Assembly (NCBI GenBank): GCA_949825065.1
Contig: OX463841.1
Coordinates: 25,320,476 to 25,384,475, forward strand
Reading direction: 5' to 3'
Source: Odontocerum albicorne
Taxonomy: Eukaryota > Arthropoda > Insecta > Trichoptera > Odontoceridae
DNA length: 64,000 bases
A model generated the notes under the pieces. The model had not been told where the DNA came from. It saw only the letters and a list, made by a program, of their open reading frames with translations, and made no database searches. Position numbers and translations under genes: made by a program. Of this stretch, positions 11,667-21,619 are shown one piece after another (the first letter of the stretch is position 1; each line of letters opens with the position of its first letter).

Positions 11667-13700
11667 GAGTGGGTTTCACGATAGTTTGCACTACTGGTGT
11701 AGGATGACCATATTTTAATTTATTTTGTAATATATTATTATATATTTTTAAATATTGTCTATCTCATATTTTCTATTCGAATAAAACACTTACTTACCAT
11801 AATAATAATAATATAATATCAGATTGAGGTATGTACCTAATGACTTTAATGAAATCAATGGTCAATGTAAAATTTAATTATTTATTCAATATGCAAAGAA
11901 AACATAATTAACACTAATAAATACTAAGACCAATTAATCGTCGCTATCGTCGCTTGAATTGATATTTATTAAAAATTGATTGAGATCAGTTATACTGTCC
12001 ACAGCTACTTCATTTTCCCAGTATTTGAATTCCGTTTCGTGTACATGCCGGCAAACATTACTCCACTCGTCGCTTGAAATCAAAGAAACCTTCTCTTTGA
12101 CCAACCTTTCGACAGAATTCAACGTCATATCAGTGTTTCTAGAGCCCACATATCCCTTGATAGAAGCCCAAACCTTTTCTATTGGATTGAGATCTGGATG
12201 GTAGGGTGGAAGCCGTAAAACATCGTGTCCATTATTCTGAAATAACCTGGCATATTCCTTGAATACACTTTGGTGTCTTAAGATTAACCGATATAATTCT
12301 GGATTAAGCATTTCACTTGAAAAAGAGATACTCTTCTGAGTCAGCCATTGAATCATATCGGCCTTCTTGGAATTTGATGTTGGTGCAGGATTCATTACTT
12401 AATTATGGTATGAAGCGTTATCAATTACCATCACAGATCTCGGTTCTTAGTTGGGAATAAGTTTTTTCGTAAGCCATTTCTGATAGTTGTTGTAGTTCAT
12501 GTCATCATGGTAGTCTCCAGTTTTTTGGTGAGATTTGTATATGAGTAGGCCATTAGGTATGAAACCTTTCACTTCCAGCATGTACAATAATGAAACGGGA
12601 TCCCTTTGAAATGGGCTTTCGAAGTCCCTCTTCAGATTCATCGCTCCATGCTCTCGATGACACGTGGCTAGTATGAACATATGTTTTATCCGTGTACACG
12701 ATTTTTCTACCTGCTTCTCGGTATTGTTTGACTGCCCTTAAATATGATATTAATTTAAATACTATGTCTGGTTTTCCCCTCAAAATATTTAAATTGTCTC
12801 GCGTTGCATGCCAGCGAAATCCATTTTTTTATTATTCTTCTCAGGATTGACTCAGATCCATTAAAATTAATTGATTCTTGCAACACTGGAAACAATTTTG
12901 GGATTGTAGGCAACATTTGTTCTTTAATGTGAAAATCATACATACACCTCCTTATTACACATTCATCAAAACTGTTTACAGATACTTTGTTTTGTCAATT
13001 TTTTGTTTTTTTTGGAGACCTAATGGCATCTCCTTTTCCGTTTTTGTTAAAGGAAGATGTTATCGTTTAAATCGTTTTTGGCGATACCCCAGTTGCCATC
13101 GAAACTTCGTTAATAAGAATCATTCTCTAAAAAAAATATTATTAAAACTTCTTGATAAAAAATGTCCGTACACAAAAACATAAACTATTTCATATAGCCA
13201 AAAACTATTATTATTATATATCTAATATGGCATAAATGAACATGATCGCAAGCTAAACTGATATTGTATTACTGGCAATTTAATTCAATATCTTTTAAAA
13301 CTAAATTGAACTTAACTTTTTTTATAGTATTAGGTATTTACAAATATTGTAAATTTTTTAACTACTCCTACCATAAGGTGATTCAATGAAGAATAAATAA
13401 AAATCCTGAATATTTACCTCCTCACTAGTGTCCCGTCATCTCTTGATGTAATTATAAACATTCAAAACCACTTCTTTAGTTTGTCCGCACAATGCTCTTC
13501 CTTTTCCTAACTTCGTAACTCCAGACATTATGGTCACCGTATTTTTCGTCAAATAAACACTGCGCGCGCACGCTTTAAACGTCAAACGGAATGCATCAAC
13601 CAACCACGGCATAGATACTTACTAATACACTGACACATTTTTTATAGTACGCACTAAACTTATCAATGTGTTAAAAAGGGCAAGGTATCCTGACACGCAC
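11667..13700. mobile_element. DDE_3 (IS630/Tc1-superfamily) element nested in the long-TIR element, copy 1
   Basis: Boundaries come from the interrupted host repeat: the left arm breaks after AAAGGTA and resumes after GCACTA at 13703, leaving TA on each side. Imperfect ends are visible (ACTGGTGTAGGATGACC near the left; complement AGTGCGTGTCAGGATACC at the right). Its transposase is on the minus strand. About 250 bases of AT-rich non-coding sequence follow the stop codon. Confidence 0.7.
11934..13528 (-). pseudogene. DDE_3-superfamily transposase, broken, copy 1
   Basis: Starts at 13528 (MSGVTKLGKGRALCG), reads to YNYIKR, then an in-frame TGA. A phase-0 intron is likely (donor after 13418, acceptor before 13126). 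The second part carries the HTH (NEVSMATGVSPKTI), a stop, NSFDECVIRRCMYDFHIKEQ and INFNGSES. Catalytic blocks follow: IVYTDKTYVHTSHV (first Asp kept, Glu to Lys beside it), VIDNASYHN (second Asp) and YHPDLNPIEKVW (catalytic Glu). At least four stops and two frameshifts break it. The order of blocks matches the DDE_3 proteins that are widespread in insects and usually annotated as uncharacterised. The tail is acidic (NSSDDSDD). Confidence 0.85.
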
Positions 13701-14148
13701 TATATTAATGCAAAATCTACTTCATTTTGTTTCTGTCACCTATTAACTTTTGTAATTCGTGTTAGCAATGTCTTATTGTAGCGCCAGATTCCACTTCCTG
13801 CCACCGATTGGTTTAAACTGAACAAAAGGTGAGATAGATAGCAAATGGCGTCCATTTGCTCTCTCGCTCTTTGTCGTGTCAAAACATGTAAGCCTTGACT
13901 ATCAGTACGATACCTTACACTGTGCGCGTCGCATCTCCTTTCTCGCTAATTATTGTTTTCATACCTACTGTTTTTGCTTTGGACCCGGACTTTGTTTTGC
14001 CTAACGATTTGGAGTTGTGTGAACTTAATATTTTGGCGTTCCCCTGGATTTTGTTGTGTTTATCTACTTGAACTTTTTTTGTGGTCATGACGACTTGGCT
14101 TCCTCTTTGACTTTTTGCATCCTGTGGTGACAAGCAACTATTACTAAC

Positions 14149-15031
14149 ATGGCGAACCGAAATTTTGGGTATACTCCACGTGAGTATGCCGAAATGCATT
14201 TAATTTATGGCGAAGCGGGTCGTAGTGTCAGAGCTGCTGCAGCACTTTACGCTGATCGCAGTATTTCCCTAATCGCAGGCATCCTAACTATGGGGTGCTC
14301 ATCAGAACTCACAACGCGTACATGGAAGCCAGAATCCCTGGCCGACGTGGTTGTGAAGGACGGTCTCAAACTGTACATGATGATACAATTTTGCAGGAAA
14401 GGGAAGAAGACCCGTCAATTTCCGTGCGGATGATCCAACAGCGTACGGGTATACCAAAAACTACCTTGCACAGAGTTTTAAAAATATATGCATTTCATCC
14501 CTACCACATTCAACACGTACATACCCTGTTACCAAGAGACTACGCACAAAGAGTCCAATTTTGCCGCCGAATGTTGCAAAAACACCAAGCAGCTGACTTT
14601 TTAAATAAAGTTTTATGGAGTGATGAATCTGCCTGCAAGAGGGGTGGCTACATAAACCTACACAATATTCATAGCTGGCAGCTTGAAAACCCATACGGAG
14701 TTTTTGGAAGAACAACTGCCACTCCTCCCGAAGATGTTCCTCTAGAACTACGGAGTACAATGTGGCTGCAGAATGATGGATGCCCTGCGCATTATGGTCG
14801 ACAAGTAAGAGTCCACTTGGACAACGCGTACCGTGGGCGGTGATTGGTCGTCTTGGGGCAATTCTGTGGCCTCCTCGGTCACCTGACCTTAATCCTCTGG
14901 ATTATTTTTACTGGGGCTGTCTAAAAGATAAAGTTTACCATAAAGCCATTCGCAACGAGGTTGAACTGCGCCAACGAGTGAATGCGGCTGGCCGTGAAAT
15001 TTCGACGCACAGTTTGAGATTGCTGAAGTGA
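14149..15031 (+). pseudogene. Tc1-like transposase with DUF4817-type N terminus, broken, copy 1
   Basis: Starts MANRNFGYTPREYAEMHLIY, the DUF4817-like HTH that opens many insect Tc3-like transposases, and continues GEAGRSVRAAAALYA. A frameshift near 14290 moves reading to the frame with HNAYMEARIPGRRG, IQQRTGIPKTTLHRVLK (second HTH), FHPYHIQHVHTLLPRDY and the first catalytic block LWSDES. A deletion then joins HSWQLENPYGVFG to PPEDVPLELR, removing roughly 50 residues expected in the family. QNDGCPAHY (second Asp) follows, then another frameshift and RSPDLNPLDYFYW. It belongs to the long-TIR element at 11161-15736. Confidence 0.85.
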
Positions 15032-15839
15032 TCATTTTTGAGGAGATGCCGAGCTTGCATCAGGACAGGAGGGCGACAATTCGAGCATCTCCTATAAAAT
15101 TAATTAAATAAAACAATTTTTTAATATTTTAATTTGTGTTTCGTGAAATTAAATCACACAAACTTGCGCATTAATGCTACAATAGGCACGCTACGAGAAA
15201 ACAAATGAAGTATATTTTGCATCAATACATTTTACTTGAATTTTGGTCAGAATCAGCCCTTTTTGAATAAAAAATAGTATTATTTCGTTTTTCGTAAAAT
15301 TTTTTAATAGTGTTGCACTATTCTGAAATTTCCATTAAATGAGCAACTTTTTAAAGTAGTATTCTGGAAATGCCCAGTATAATTTTTTTTACCACAGAAG
15401 GCCAAAGTTTAGCGTAAAAATGTTAATTAAGATTTTTTTTATTTTTCCAAGTAATTTTATTGTACACCCCTAATAATTTTGGAAATAATTTTATATGCAA
15501 TAGATAAGGCTACTATTCAAAAGTATTTCATGATAAAAAAAAATTACGAAAATGGTGATTTGTACACAATACAGCAAAAAATCTGGTGCAAGGTAGGGAT
15601 TTTACGAAATTTTACAAAAGTCCAAATAACTTAAAAACGGTAAGGTTTTTACTGAGGTCAAGTTTTGATATTCTGGTAGGTCTTGACCCAATCTATCACC
15701 ACCCTAAATATGATTCACTCAATACGGGACACTCTGTATATAAAAAGCAAAAAAAAATTGTATCAAGAATAACGACAAACAATGTTTACAACGCGCGCAC
15801 CTGAGAACAACTAATGCGTAATTGCGTAGTGCGCCGTTA

Positions 15840-16821
15840 GGCCGCCGTTACACGCTCAATCTGGATCGCAATCCGCGATCCAAATCGACAATCACGGATT
15901 GACGGATCGCGCGACTACATTAGGCCGCCATTACACGCTTAATCTGGATCGCAATCCGCGATCCAAATCGACGATCTCGGATTGACGGATCGCGCGACTA
16001 CATTACACGATCAATCCGATTTCCATCAGTCCACACCCCGCAGCCGCAGCGGCAACATCTTTCTCAACTCAAAATGGACGTAAAAATAAAAAAATATAAG
16101 CTGTTGTAGCCCTAGTTCTGGCCGTAACTTTGTAAAAGCGAGTTCGAAGGAAACGTTGGGTTAAACAGTGGCTACGAATGAGATAATTGTATACCCATTT
16201 AAATCTACTAAAATAAATACGATTAACTGCTAAAAAAGATGACTATAAAAATTACTTCAGGATGAGTGGAAAATGTTTTGACGAGTTGTTAGAAATGATA
16301 ACCTCATACATATCTAAACAAGATACTTGTATGAGAAAAAGTAAAACACCTGAAGAAAAATTAGCAGTAACATTGCGTTATCTTGCTCCAGGCAGAAATA
16401 TTGAAGACCTTAAATTTTCTATCATGTCTCCTGCATCTATCAGTGAAGCTTGAATTTGTATTTTTTTTTTAATTTTCTCCTATAATTCGATCTCAGACAT
16501 TTTTTTTTCTCACGTCAACTTGTTTATTTATTTATTTATCGTCAATTCAGCCGATTGCGGCTTTATTTTCTTTAAAATTCCCGATAGAGAGCATACGTCC
16601 ATCTCTATCAGTGTGTAAACGCCGACTGACGCGATCTTACACGACATCACACGAACAATCCCGATCGCGAGCAGCGAATCGCAAGCGTGATTTCAAAATA
16701 TCCAGATATTTTGCGATCCGATTGATCAATCCATCAATCCGCTCATTACACGGTCAATCTTGACCGCGATCATTGATTGCGATCACGGATTGCGATCCAG
16801 ATTGAGCGTGTAACGGGGGCC
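15840..16821. mobile_element. PIF/Harbinger element, non-autonomous, copy 1
   Basis: Begins GGCCGCCGTTACACGCTCAA and ends, on the complement, GGCCCCCGTTACACGCTCAA; both sides carry the 3-bp target duplication TTA (15837-15839, 16822-16824) typical of PIF/Harbinger. The 5' terminal 83 bases are present twice in tandem (15840-15922 and 15923-16004), each preceded by TTA. GC content and CpG density are far above the surroundings. Confidence 0.9.
16262..16453 (+). pseudogene. PIF/Harbinger transposase N-terminal remnant, copy 1
   Basis: The frame reads FDELLEMITSYISKQDTCM, then RKSKTPEEKLAVTLRYLA and NIEDLKF, the well-conserved region before the DDE domain of Harbinger transposases (family pattern FDeLL..v...I.KqdT.mR..i.p.erLavtLRfLA.G). 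It stops after ISEA; the catalytic DDE_4 domain is absent. This is an internally deleted copy that could only move with help from an intact relative. Confidence 0.85.
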
Positions 16822-17025
16822 TTACAACTAATTCGTGAGCCGATGCATTGTACGCAGGTCGAGTCAAAATTTGTTCGGAAATTGTGTTCGTAAGCCGATT
16901 TGTTCATGACTAGAGGCGCTCGTGACCCGAGGTTTGACTGTATAGGTTAAATTGATCATTTAATAATCCAAAGAACATAAAGCACGTGTGAAATGAACGT
17001 TTTGAGGTCGGCTTTTTCACTATAT

Positions 17026-17400
17026 AGGTATGCCTAGCTCTATTATATTACCTTACTGAATTCAATCATCGTTTAAAGTACCAAAATATTAGTTCTTTAT
17101 CTTTTTGTCGGTAGAAATGTTGTGAAAATTCATTTAAAATGCAATAACTATTAAAATATTGTTTTTCCCCTAAAGGTTTGAATTTATTTTACGGTGTTTA
17201 CATATATAATATACGAGTAGTTTAGAGAGAATACAGCGTCGATTAATTAGGTTTATACACTATAAAATGTGCTGTATAAATGGTCAATTCTTATTATGAT
17301 TTTCCTAGCTCGTTCAATTAATCTGTTTGTGAACTCCCTCCAGGCTCATGCGACAATATCAATTGTTCTATTTTAGTAATCAAGCAACTTAAAATTCCCC
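17026..17400. other. AT-rich spacer
   Basis: No supported feature. It is the right flank of the split old repeat. Confidence 0.4.
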
Positions 17401-17490
17401 AATCGCTAGGCTGAGCAGGACGGAGAATCAGTGTGGACACCTGACAATCGCTAGGCTGAGCAGGACGGAGAATCAGTGTGGACACCTGAC
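17401..17490. repeat. 45-bp unit repeated twice in tandem, copy 1
   Basis: Two identical 45-base units starting AATCGCTAGGCTGAGCAGG and ending GGACACCTGAC. On the minus strand they lie in an open frame (17318-17563) and would give the 15-residue peptide CQVSTLILRPAQPSD twice. The frame has no known family motif, so coding status is unproven. Confidence 0.8.
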
Positions 17491-17654
17491 AAATCCATTT
17501 AAACATTCCTTGAACCCATATAAACTGGGTTTGAAAACAATTTTTCTTTTTCTTGACTCGCAACGATTAGTCGGATGTTATATATTTATTTATTTTCTTA
17601 TTAATTAATGTATTTGTTTTTCTTTGCTATTTTCTTATATTGTTGAAATTAAAA

Positions 17655-18000
17655 TCTCAACTGTTTATTTGAATAAAATAAAACAAATCGTTTACCGGAA
17701 AAAATCAAGATTTCTTTTATTATCGAGGGCACTTAAAAAATTACGTAAGCTTGGTTACAAATAAATTTTAGACTGGCATATTGGCAGGGGAGGAATCTCC
17801 TCTGCCAATATGACTCCTCCAAAAAAAGAACCCTACATCGAGCCCATGCAAAATTTACTCGAATAACTCAAAACATGTCTATTATGAGTTAACTTTTTTT
17901 GTCTATATACGTGTGTGTGTCCAATTGACGTTTTATCAATAAAATGCTAAATAAGATCAAGCAGGTGTAAAATTAACGTTTTGAGGGCCGTTTTTTTACT
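17655..18000. repeat. old repeat, uninterrupted sister of 10780-11035 + 16941-17025
   Basis: Same ordered blocks as the split copy, without the 5.9-kb transposon stack between TCAAAACA and AACGTTTTGAGG. It also holds a near-perfect short hairpin at 17777-17812 (ATTGGCAGGGGAG, short loop, CTCCTCTGCCAAT) that is absent from the other copy. Confidence 0.6.
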
Positions 18001-19022
18001 GTATTGTGGGCTCAATTCTTGAATTACTGAAGTTCGTATAATATAAGTAAAAAAAATCAGTTAAAAATATATCACAATTTAATATTTATAAATGATCATG
18101 TTACAAATACAATGTACTTTCAAAAGGTTGTACAAGATATTATTAAAAACTAAAGGTTTGCTTTCTTGATAAATCCAATCCAAAAATATTCGAAAACAAA
18201 AACACGTTTAGGAGTTTAGTAAATTTGTTTACGTGCTCTGGTAGATCTTAAAATAATGTTCTTCTAACTGAGTAGATCGTAGTGAAACTAAAGGCTGCAG
18301 ATGGAAGTCGTTAAGTATTCTGAACTTGTCCAGTTCTCATGATTGGTTAAACCAGAAAATATTGATAAAAGCTTTATAGTGTTGAAAAGCTTTAGTTCTT
18401 CAACCGGACTATTTATTGACAATCTTTTTGGATTCAGTAAATTAAAATGCGTTGGGATATTTCCATTTTATGAAAATTAAACAGAAAACTGTTTTCTGTA
18501 CTGATCTAAGCAGAAATATAACTGGATGAATTTTAAAATAGCGATCCTGTTATATCTATCATAAAGATCCATTGCGATATCCCAAAGAAATACGAGTACT
18601 TGACGCTCTTAAGAAAATTAAACATTCTGTCATCTGTTCAATCACTCTGACACCTGCCTTTCTTTCCCCATACAGCGTCGCGATTGATTGAATAATAATT
18701 ATTATAAAATTTATAATCATACACCGAACTCGAGTAACCCACGACAGTCATTTACTTTGCAATTTAGAATGCTTTTATCAAAATAATTTGAAAGAAATTC
18801 AACATATAATACAATACAACAAAAAAACATAAATATGAAAAATATATAAAAATGTAATAATGGAGACAGGTAAAAAATCCTTAAAATCTTAGTAAATACA
18901 TAAGATATATTCTATAAATAAATAATATTTAACTATTCCAAGAAGGTGTCCAGCGCCAATAACGGATGGGGCCGCAGAGCGGCCAGAGGCGGAGCCCCTA
19001 GTTACGTTTCATAGTTAAAACT
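18001..19022. other. GT-B 3' flank
   Basis: AT-rich, no gene seen. A GC-rich island at about 18940-19010 (GGGGCCGCAGAGCGGCCAGAG) stands just after the GT-B stop on the minus strand; function unknown. Confidence 0.4.
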
Positions 19023-20537
19023 CTAAATTAAAAGTTTTGTTTCTTTAAGTACTCGAATCACTCTGATTATCAGTTGACGTTTATATTTCCAAATAATTGT
19101 ATCCTTCACAGGGTTTTGCAAAAAATCATTACAGTTCAACAACTCAATATGACATTTCTTCCGGTAGTGATGCAAGTGTGCATATTCAGTGCTTATGTTA
19201 TATGTATCCGTAGTACCTGACTCATATTCAATTGGCATGTGGTTATGAACACCGATAACATTCTGTGTGTTAAAAAATGATTTGACATATTCAAAAGGGT
19301 CTGTGAAATTTCTAGATCGGTAGACATGTTGCGACATGTGCATATAGGAAGGAATATTCAAATGCGGTGACTCTGGATCCATGTGGTCCATGAAATAGAT
19401 ATTTCTAACATTGTACGATGCATAAGAGATATTTAATGTTTTAGTATCGCTAACGATTCTATGTATTAAACTCGGCCAATCCTCGTCCTCTACAGGAACA
19501 ATTATTTCATCGATATCTAAAAGTACTACGAAATCATACGCATACATGTTTCTGTAGAAACAGTCGTTGTAGGTAATAATTTCGTTAAGATATTGCTGGT
19601 ATATATTATCATCCAAAAACACGTGTTGAAGGAAAGGTATGTTCGGTTGTCCAAATGGAAGCGTGAGTGATCTGCAATCAATGTCTCCGCGGCTCTTATA
19701 ATAATCTATAACCTTTCTCATATTCGGATGCACTTCGTACTCGTACATGAACACTTTATCTACTCCCATGAGCTTCACGAATTCAATCCATTCTATGAGA
19801 CGTGACGACATGTCTTGTTCGTAATTCAGTCCTTTTACGCAAACGGCAATTTGTTTTTTGTTTGAAGGTTTATTGTATATTATTTTGAGAAGATTTGTTG
19901 CATTATCACATTTATTCTTAACAATTGAAATAGCAACGGGTATTTTGATACCAATTGGTTTTATAAACGAACATGTTATTATATAAGGAATAGCTGTACT
20001 TTCCAAATCCATTTCCCAATGTTTACGCCATAAGTGCATAAAATCGTCAGTTTTTACGATAAGTGGTTCAAACTCATCCTCAAACCACAATTGACAAAAA
20101 ATATTGGTTTTTACTTGTGTGTTATCGATCATTGATAATATCCGAACGTATCCTATTTCGGACTCAGATCTCGTGTCGTAAAAAGCACTAAAGAATTGGA
20201 ATGTAGTTTCTCTTGTGTTAAGAATTTGCCAATAAAAATTGTTGTATTCTATATTATAAATATGAGGAAGTACTGCACAAGATTCGTCTCTATAAAACAT
20301 CGAGGACTTGAAATATTGCATTTTCCACCAGAACAGAATAGGCAAATTAGGATGTTCGTTATCCACTTGAATCAACACATTTTCTTCACTTACGGAGGGG
20401 AACGTTTTTAATTTTCCCCAAAGCATACCATTTGCGATAATTTTTATGTCGTTTTTTATTACGTATACTAAACAAAAAATCAAAATAATTAAGCATATGT
20501 AAAGAAAAGGTGATACAACATTCTTCGTTATATATTT
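19023..20537 (-). CDS. GT-B copy 1: glycosyltransferase family 92 (DUF23), main coding exon
   Basis: The exon (504 codons plus stop) opens at a phase-0 acceptor (TTTTTTCTTTCAG|AAATATATAACG). Open reading continues upstream to 20660, but that part is intron and mariner terminal repeat, so it is excluded. An intronic in-frame ATG at 20567 (MREIIFFFFQ) would fit only an unspliced transcript. A membrane anchor lies at exon residues 11-27 (FLYICLIILIFCLVYVI), then a stem, then GT92 blocks CVKGLNYEQD, IEWIEFVKLMGVDKVFMYEY, NDCFYRN, LDIDEIIVP (DIDE at 341-344) and AHLHHYRKKC. It is the closest paralogue of GT-A by eye (same MLWGKLKTFPSV and RSESEI blocks). A mariner inserted 49 bases upstream of the acceptor. 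Expected in the Golgi; substrate unknown. Confidence 0.9.
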   Translation of the reverse strand, partial: KYITKNVVSPFLYICLIILIFCLVYVIKNDIKIIANGMLWGKLKTFPSVSEENVLIQVDNEHPNLPILFWWKMQYFKSSMFYRDESCAVLPHIYNIEYNNFYWQILNTRETTFQFFSAFYDTRSESEIGYVRILSMIDNTQVKTNIFCQLWFEDEFEPLIVKTDDFMHLWRKHWEMDLESTAIPYIITCSFIKPIGIKIPVAISIVKNKCDNATNLLKIIYNKPSNKKQIAVCVKGLNYEQDMSSRLIEWIEFVKLMGVDKVFMYEYEVHPNMRKVIDYYKSRGDIDCRSLTLPFGQPNIPFLQHVFLDDNIYQQYLNEIITYNDCFYRNMYAYDFVVLLDIDEIIVPVEDEDWPSLIHRIVSDTKTLNISYASYNVRNIYFMDHMDPESPHLNIPSYMHMSQHVYRSRNFTDPFEYVKSFFNTQNVIGVHNHMPIEYESGTTDTYNISTEYAHLHHYRKKCHIELLNCNDFLQNPVKDTIIWKYKRQLIIRVIRVLKETKLLI

Positions 20538-20585
20538 CTGAAAGAAAAAAAAAATTATTTCACGCATCGTATGGACGTTTATATA

Positions 20586-21619
20586 TTGGGTGTTAATATA
20601 AGTTGTGCCCGTTTTTTTCCAATTTAAAAATGAGCACCAAAAGTAAAACAAAATGGTCAAGATTATACGTCATTCGAAAGAAAATTTTCTGCTCTACAAG
20701 ATATTGTGTTTGCTTTTATGTTACATATATTATTTTATTTGATTACAAGCCTTCAAAATGGAATATCAAGTAGACGAAAGTGAGCATTTTCGACACCTCC
20801 TTCTGTTCGCGTTCAATCGAGGGAATAAAACTGCCAAAGCTGCTCGCGATATTTGCGAAGTGTACGGTGAAGATGCTATGAATTAAAGGACAGCTCGTCG
20901 ATGGTTTTTGCGTTTCAATGACGGTAATTTCGATCTGAAAGACATGGAACGTTCCGGACGACCAGTGGACTGTGATGAGGACCGCTTTAACCATATTATT
21001 CATGAAGATCCCCTTCAAACCACCGTCGAATTGGCTGAGCAGATGAATCGTAGTCACATGACTGTATACCGCCATCTTAAATCAATGGGAAAAGTCCAGA
21101 AGTTCGGCGCTTGGGTTCCACATGTTTTGAGTGAAAACAACAAAAATCAACGTTCGACAATTTCTGCTGGTTTGCTCGCGCGTCATCGAGCTACGCATGG
21201 CCACAAGCAAAGGTTCCTTAACCGCATTTTTCATCACCTTTACTGGTGATGAAAAATGGTTTGACAATGGTGATGAAAAAAATGGTGATGAAAAATGTTT
21301 GAAGGGGATTCTTGAATAATATGGTTTAAGCGGTCCTCATCGAAGTCCACTGGTCGTCCGGAACGCTCCATGTATTTTAGGTCGAAATTACCGTCATTGA
21401 AACGCGAAAACCATCGACGAGCTGTCCTTTAATTCATAGCATCTTCACCGTACACTTCGCAAATATCGCGAGCAGCTTTGACAGCTTTACTCCTTCGATT
21501 AAACGCGAACAGAAAGAGGTGTCGAAAATGCTCACTTTTGTCTACTTGACATTCCATTTTGAAGGCTTGTAATAAAATAAAATAATACATGTAACGTAAA
21601 AGCAAACACAATATCTTAT
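20586..21619. mobile_element. palindromic mariner, truncated by the duplication junction (copy 1)
   Basis: The left end TTGGGTGTTAATATAAGTTG follows TA. The transposase start runs rightward: MEYQVDESEHFRHLLLFAFN, RDICEVYGEDAMN then a stop, RRWFLRFNDGNFDLKDMERS, GKVQKFGAWVPH and RHRATHGHKQRFL (cecropia-like mariner subfamily). After a short imperfect repeat of GGTGATGAAAAATG the sequence turns back and repeats the first ~400 bases inverted. In this copy the right arm ends at the junction 21619/21620, so the right terminus is missing. Confidence 0.85.

Larger units (their letters stand above)
11161..15736. mobile_element. Tc1-like element with ~500-bp terminal inverted repeats, copy 1
   Basis: Begins CAGGGTATCCCGTATTGAG and ends, on the complement, CAGAGTGTCCCGTATTGAG, both flanked by TATA (TA target). 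The repeats continue inward for about 500 bases (11161-11666; complement of 15200-15736) with about 90% identity by eye. Past 11666 the left repeat is interrupted by another transposon and resumes at 13703 (TTAATGCAAAATCTACTTC versus TTGATGCAAAATATACTTC on the right). Without that insertion it is about 2.5 kb and carries the plus-strand transposase at 14149. Confidence 0.85.
11036..16940. mobile_element. outer TA-flanked pogo/Tigger-type element, copy 1 (host of the nest)
   Basis: Terminal inverted repeats face each other: left CTGTGGTACCTCGGGTTACG after TA, right (reverse complement) CAGTCAAACCTCGGGTCACG before TA. Sub-terminal blocks (GAGCCGAAATGTTCGCAAAC on the left; TTCGTAAGCCGATTTGTTC on the right) also match. 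These CAGT..ACCTCGG ends and TA target are typical of pogo/Tigger elements. No transposase of its own remains; nearly all its content is later insertions, so it was probably a short non-autonomous element. Confidence 0.75.
10863..21619. repeat. tandem 10,757-bp duplication, copy 1
   Basis: Every base I compared matches 21620-32376 at a constant offset of 10,757, including A and T homopolymer runs and all open frames. The left edge (ACATAAACTGAAGC) and right edge (ACAATATCTTAT) share a single base at the junction. The unit carries the nested transposon stack, GT-B and the left part of a palindromic mariner. The sequence before 10863 differs from that before 21620, and the sequence after 21619 differs from that after 32376. 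Confidence 0.95.

Noticed and set aside
20538..20660. N-terminal extension of GT-B (about 41 codons)
   Set aside because: It crosses a splice acceptor and runs into the mariner terminal repeat; none of the paralogues share it.
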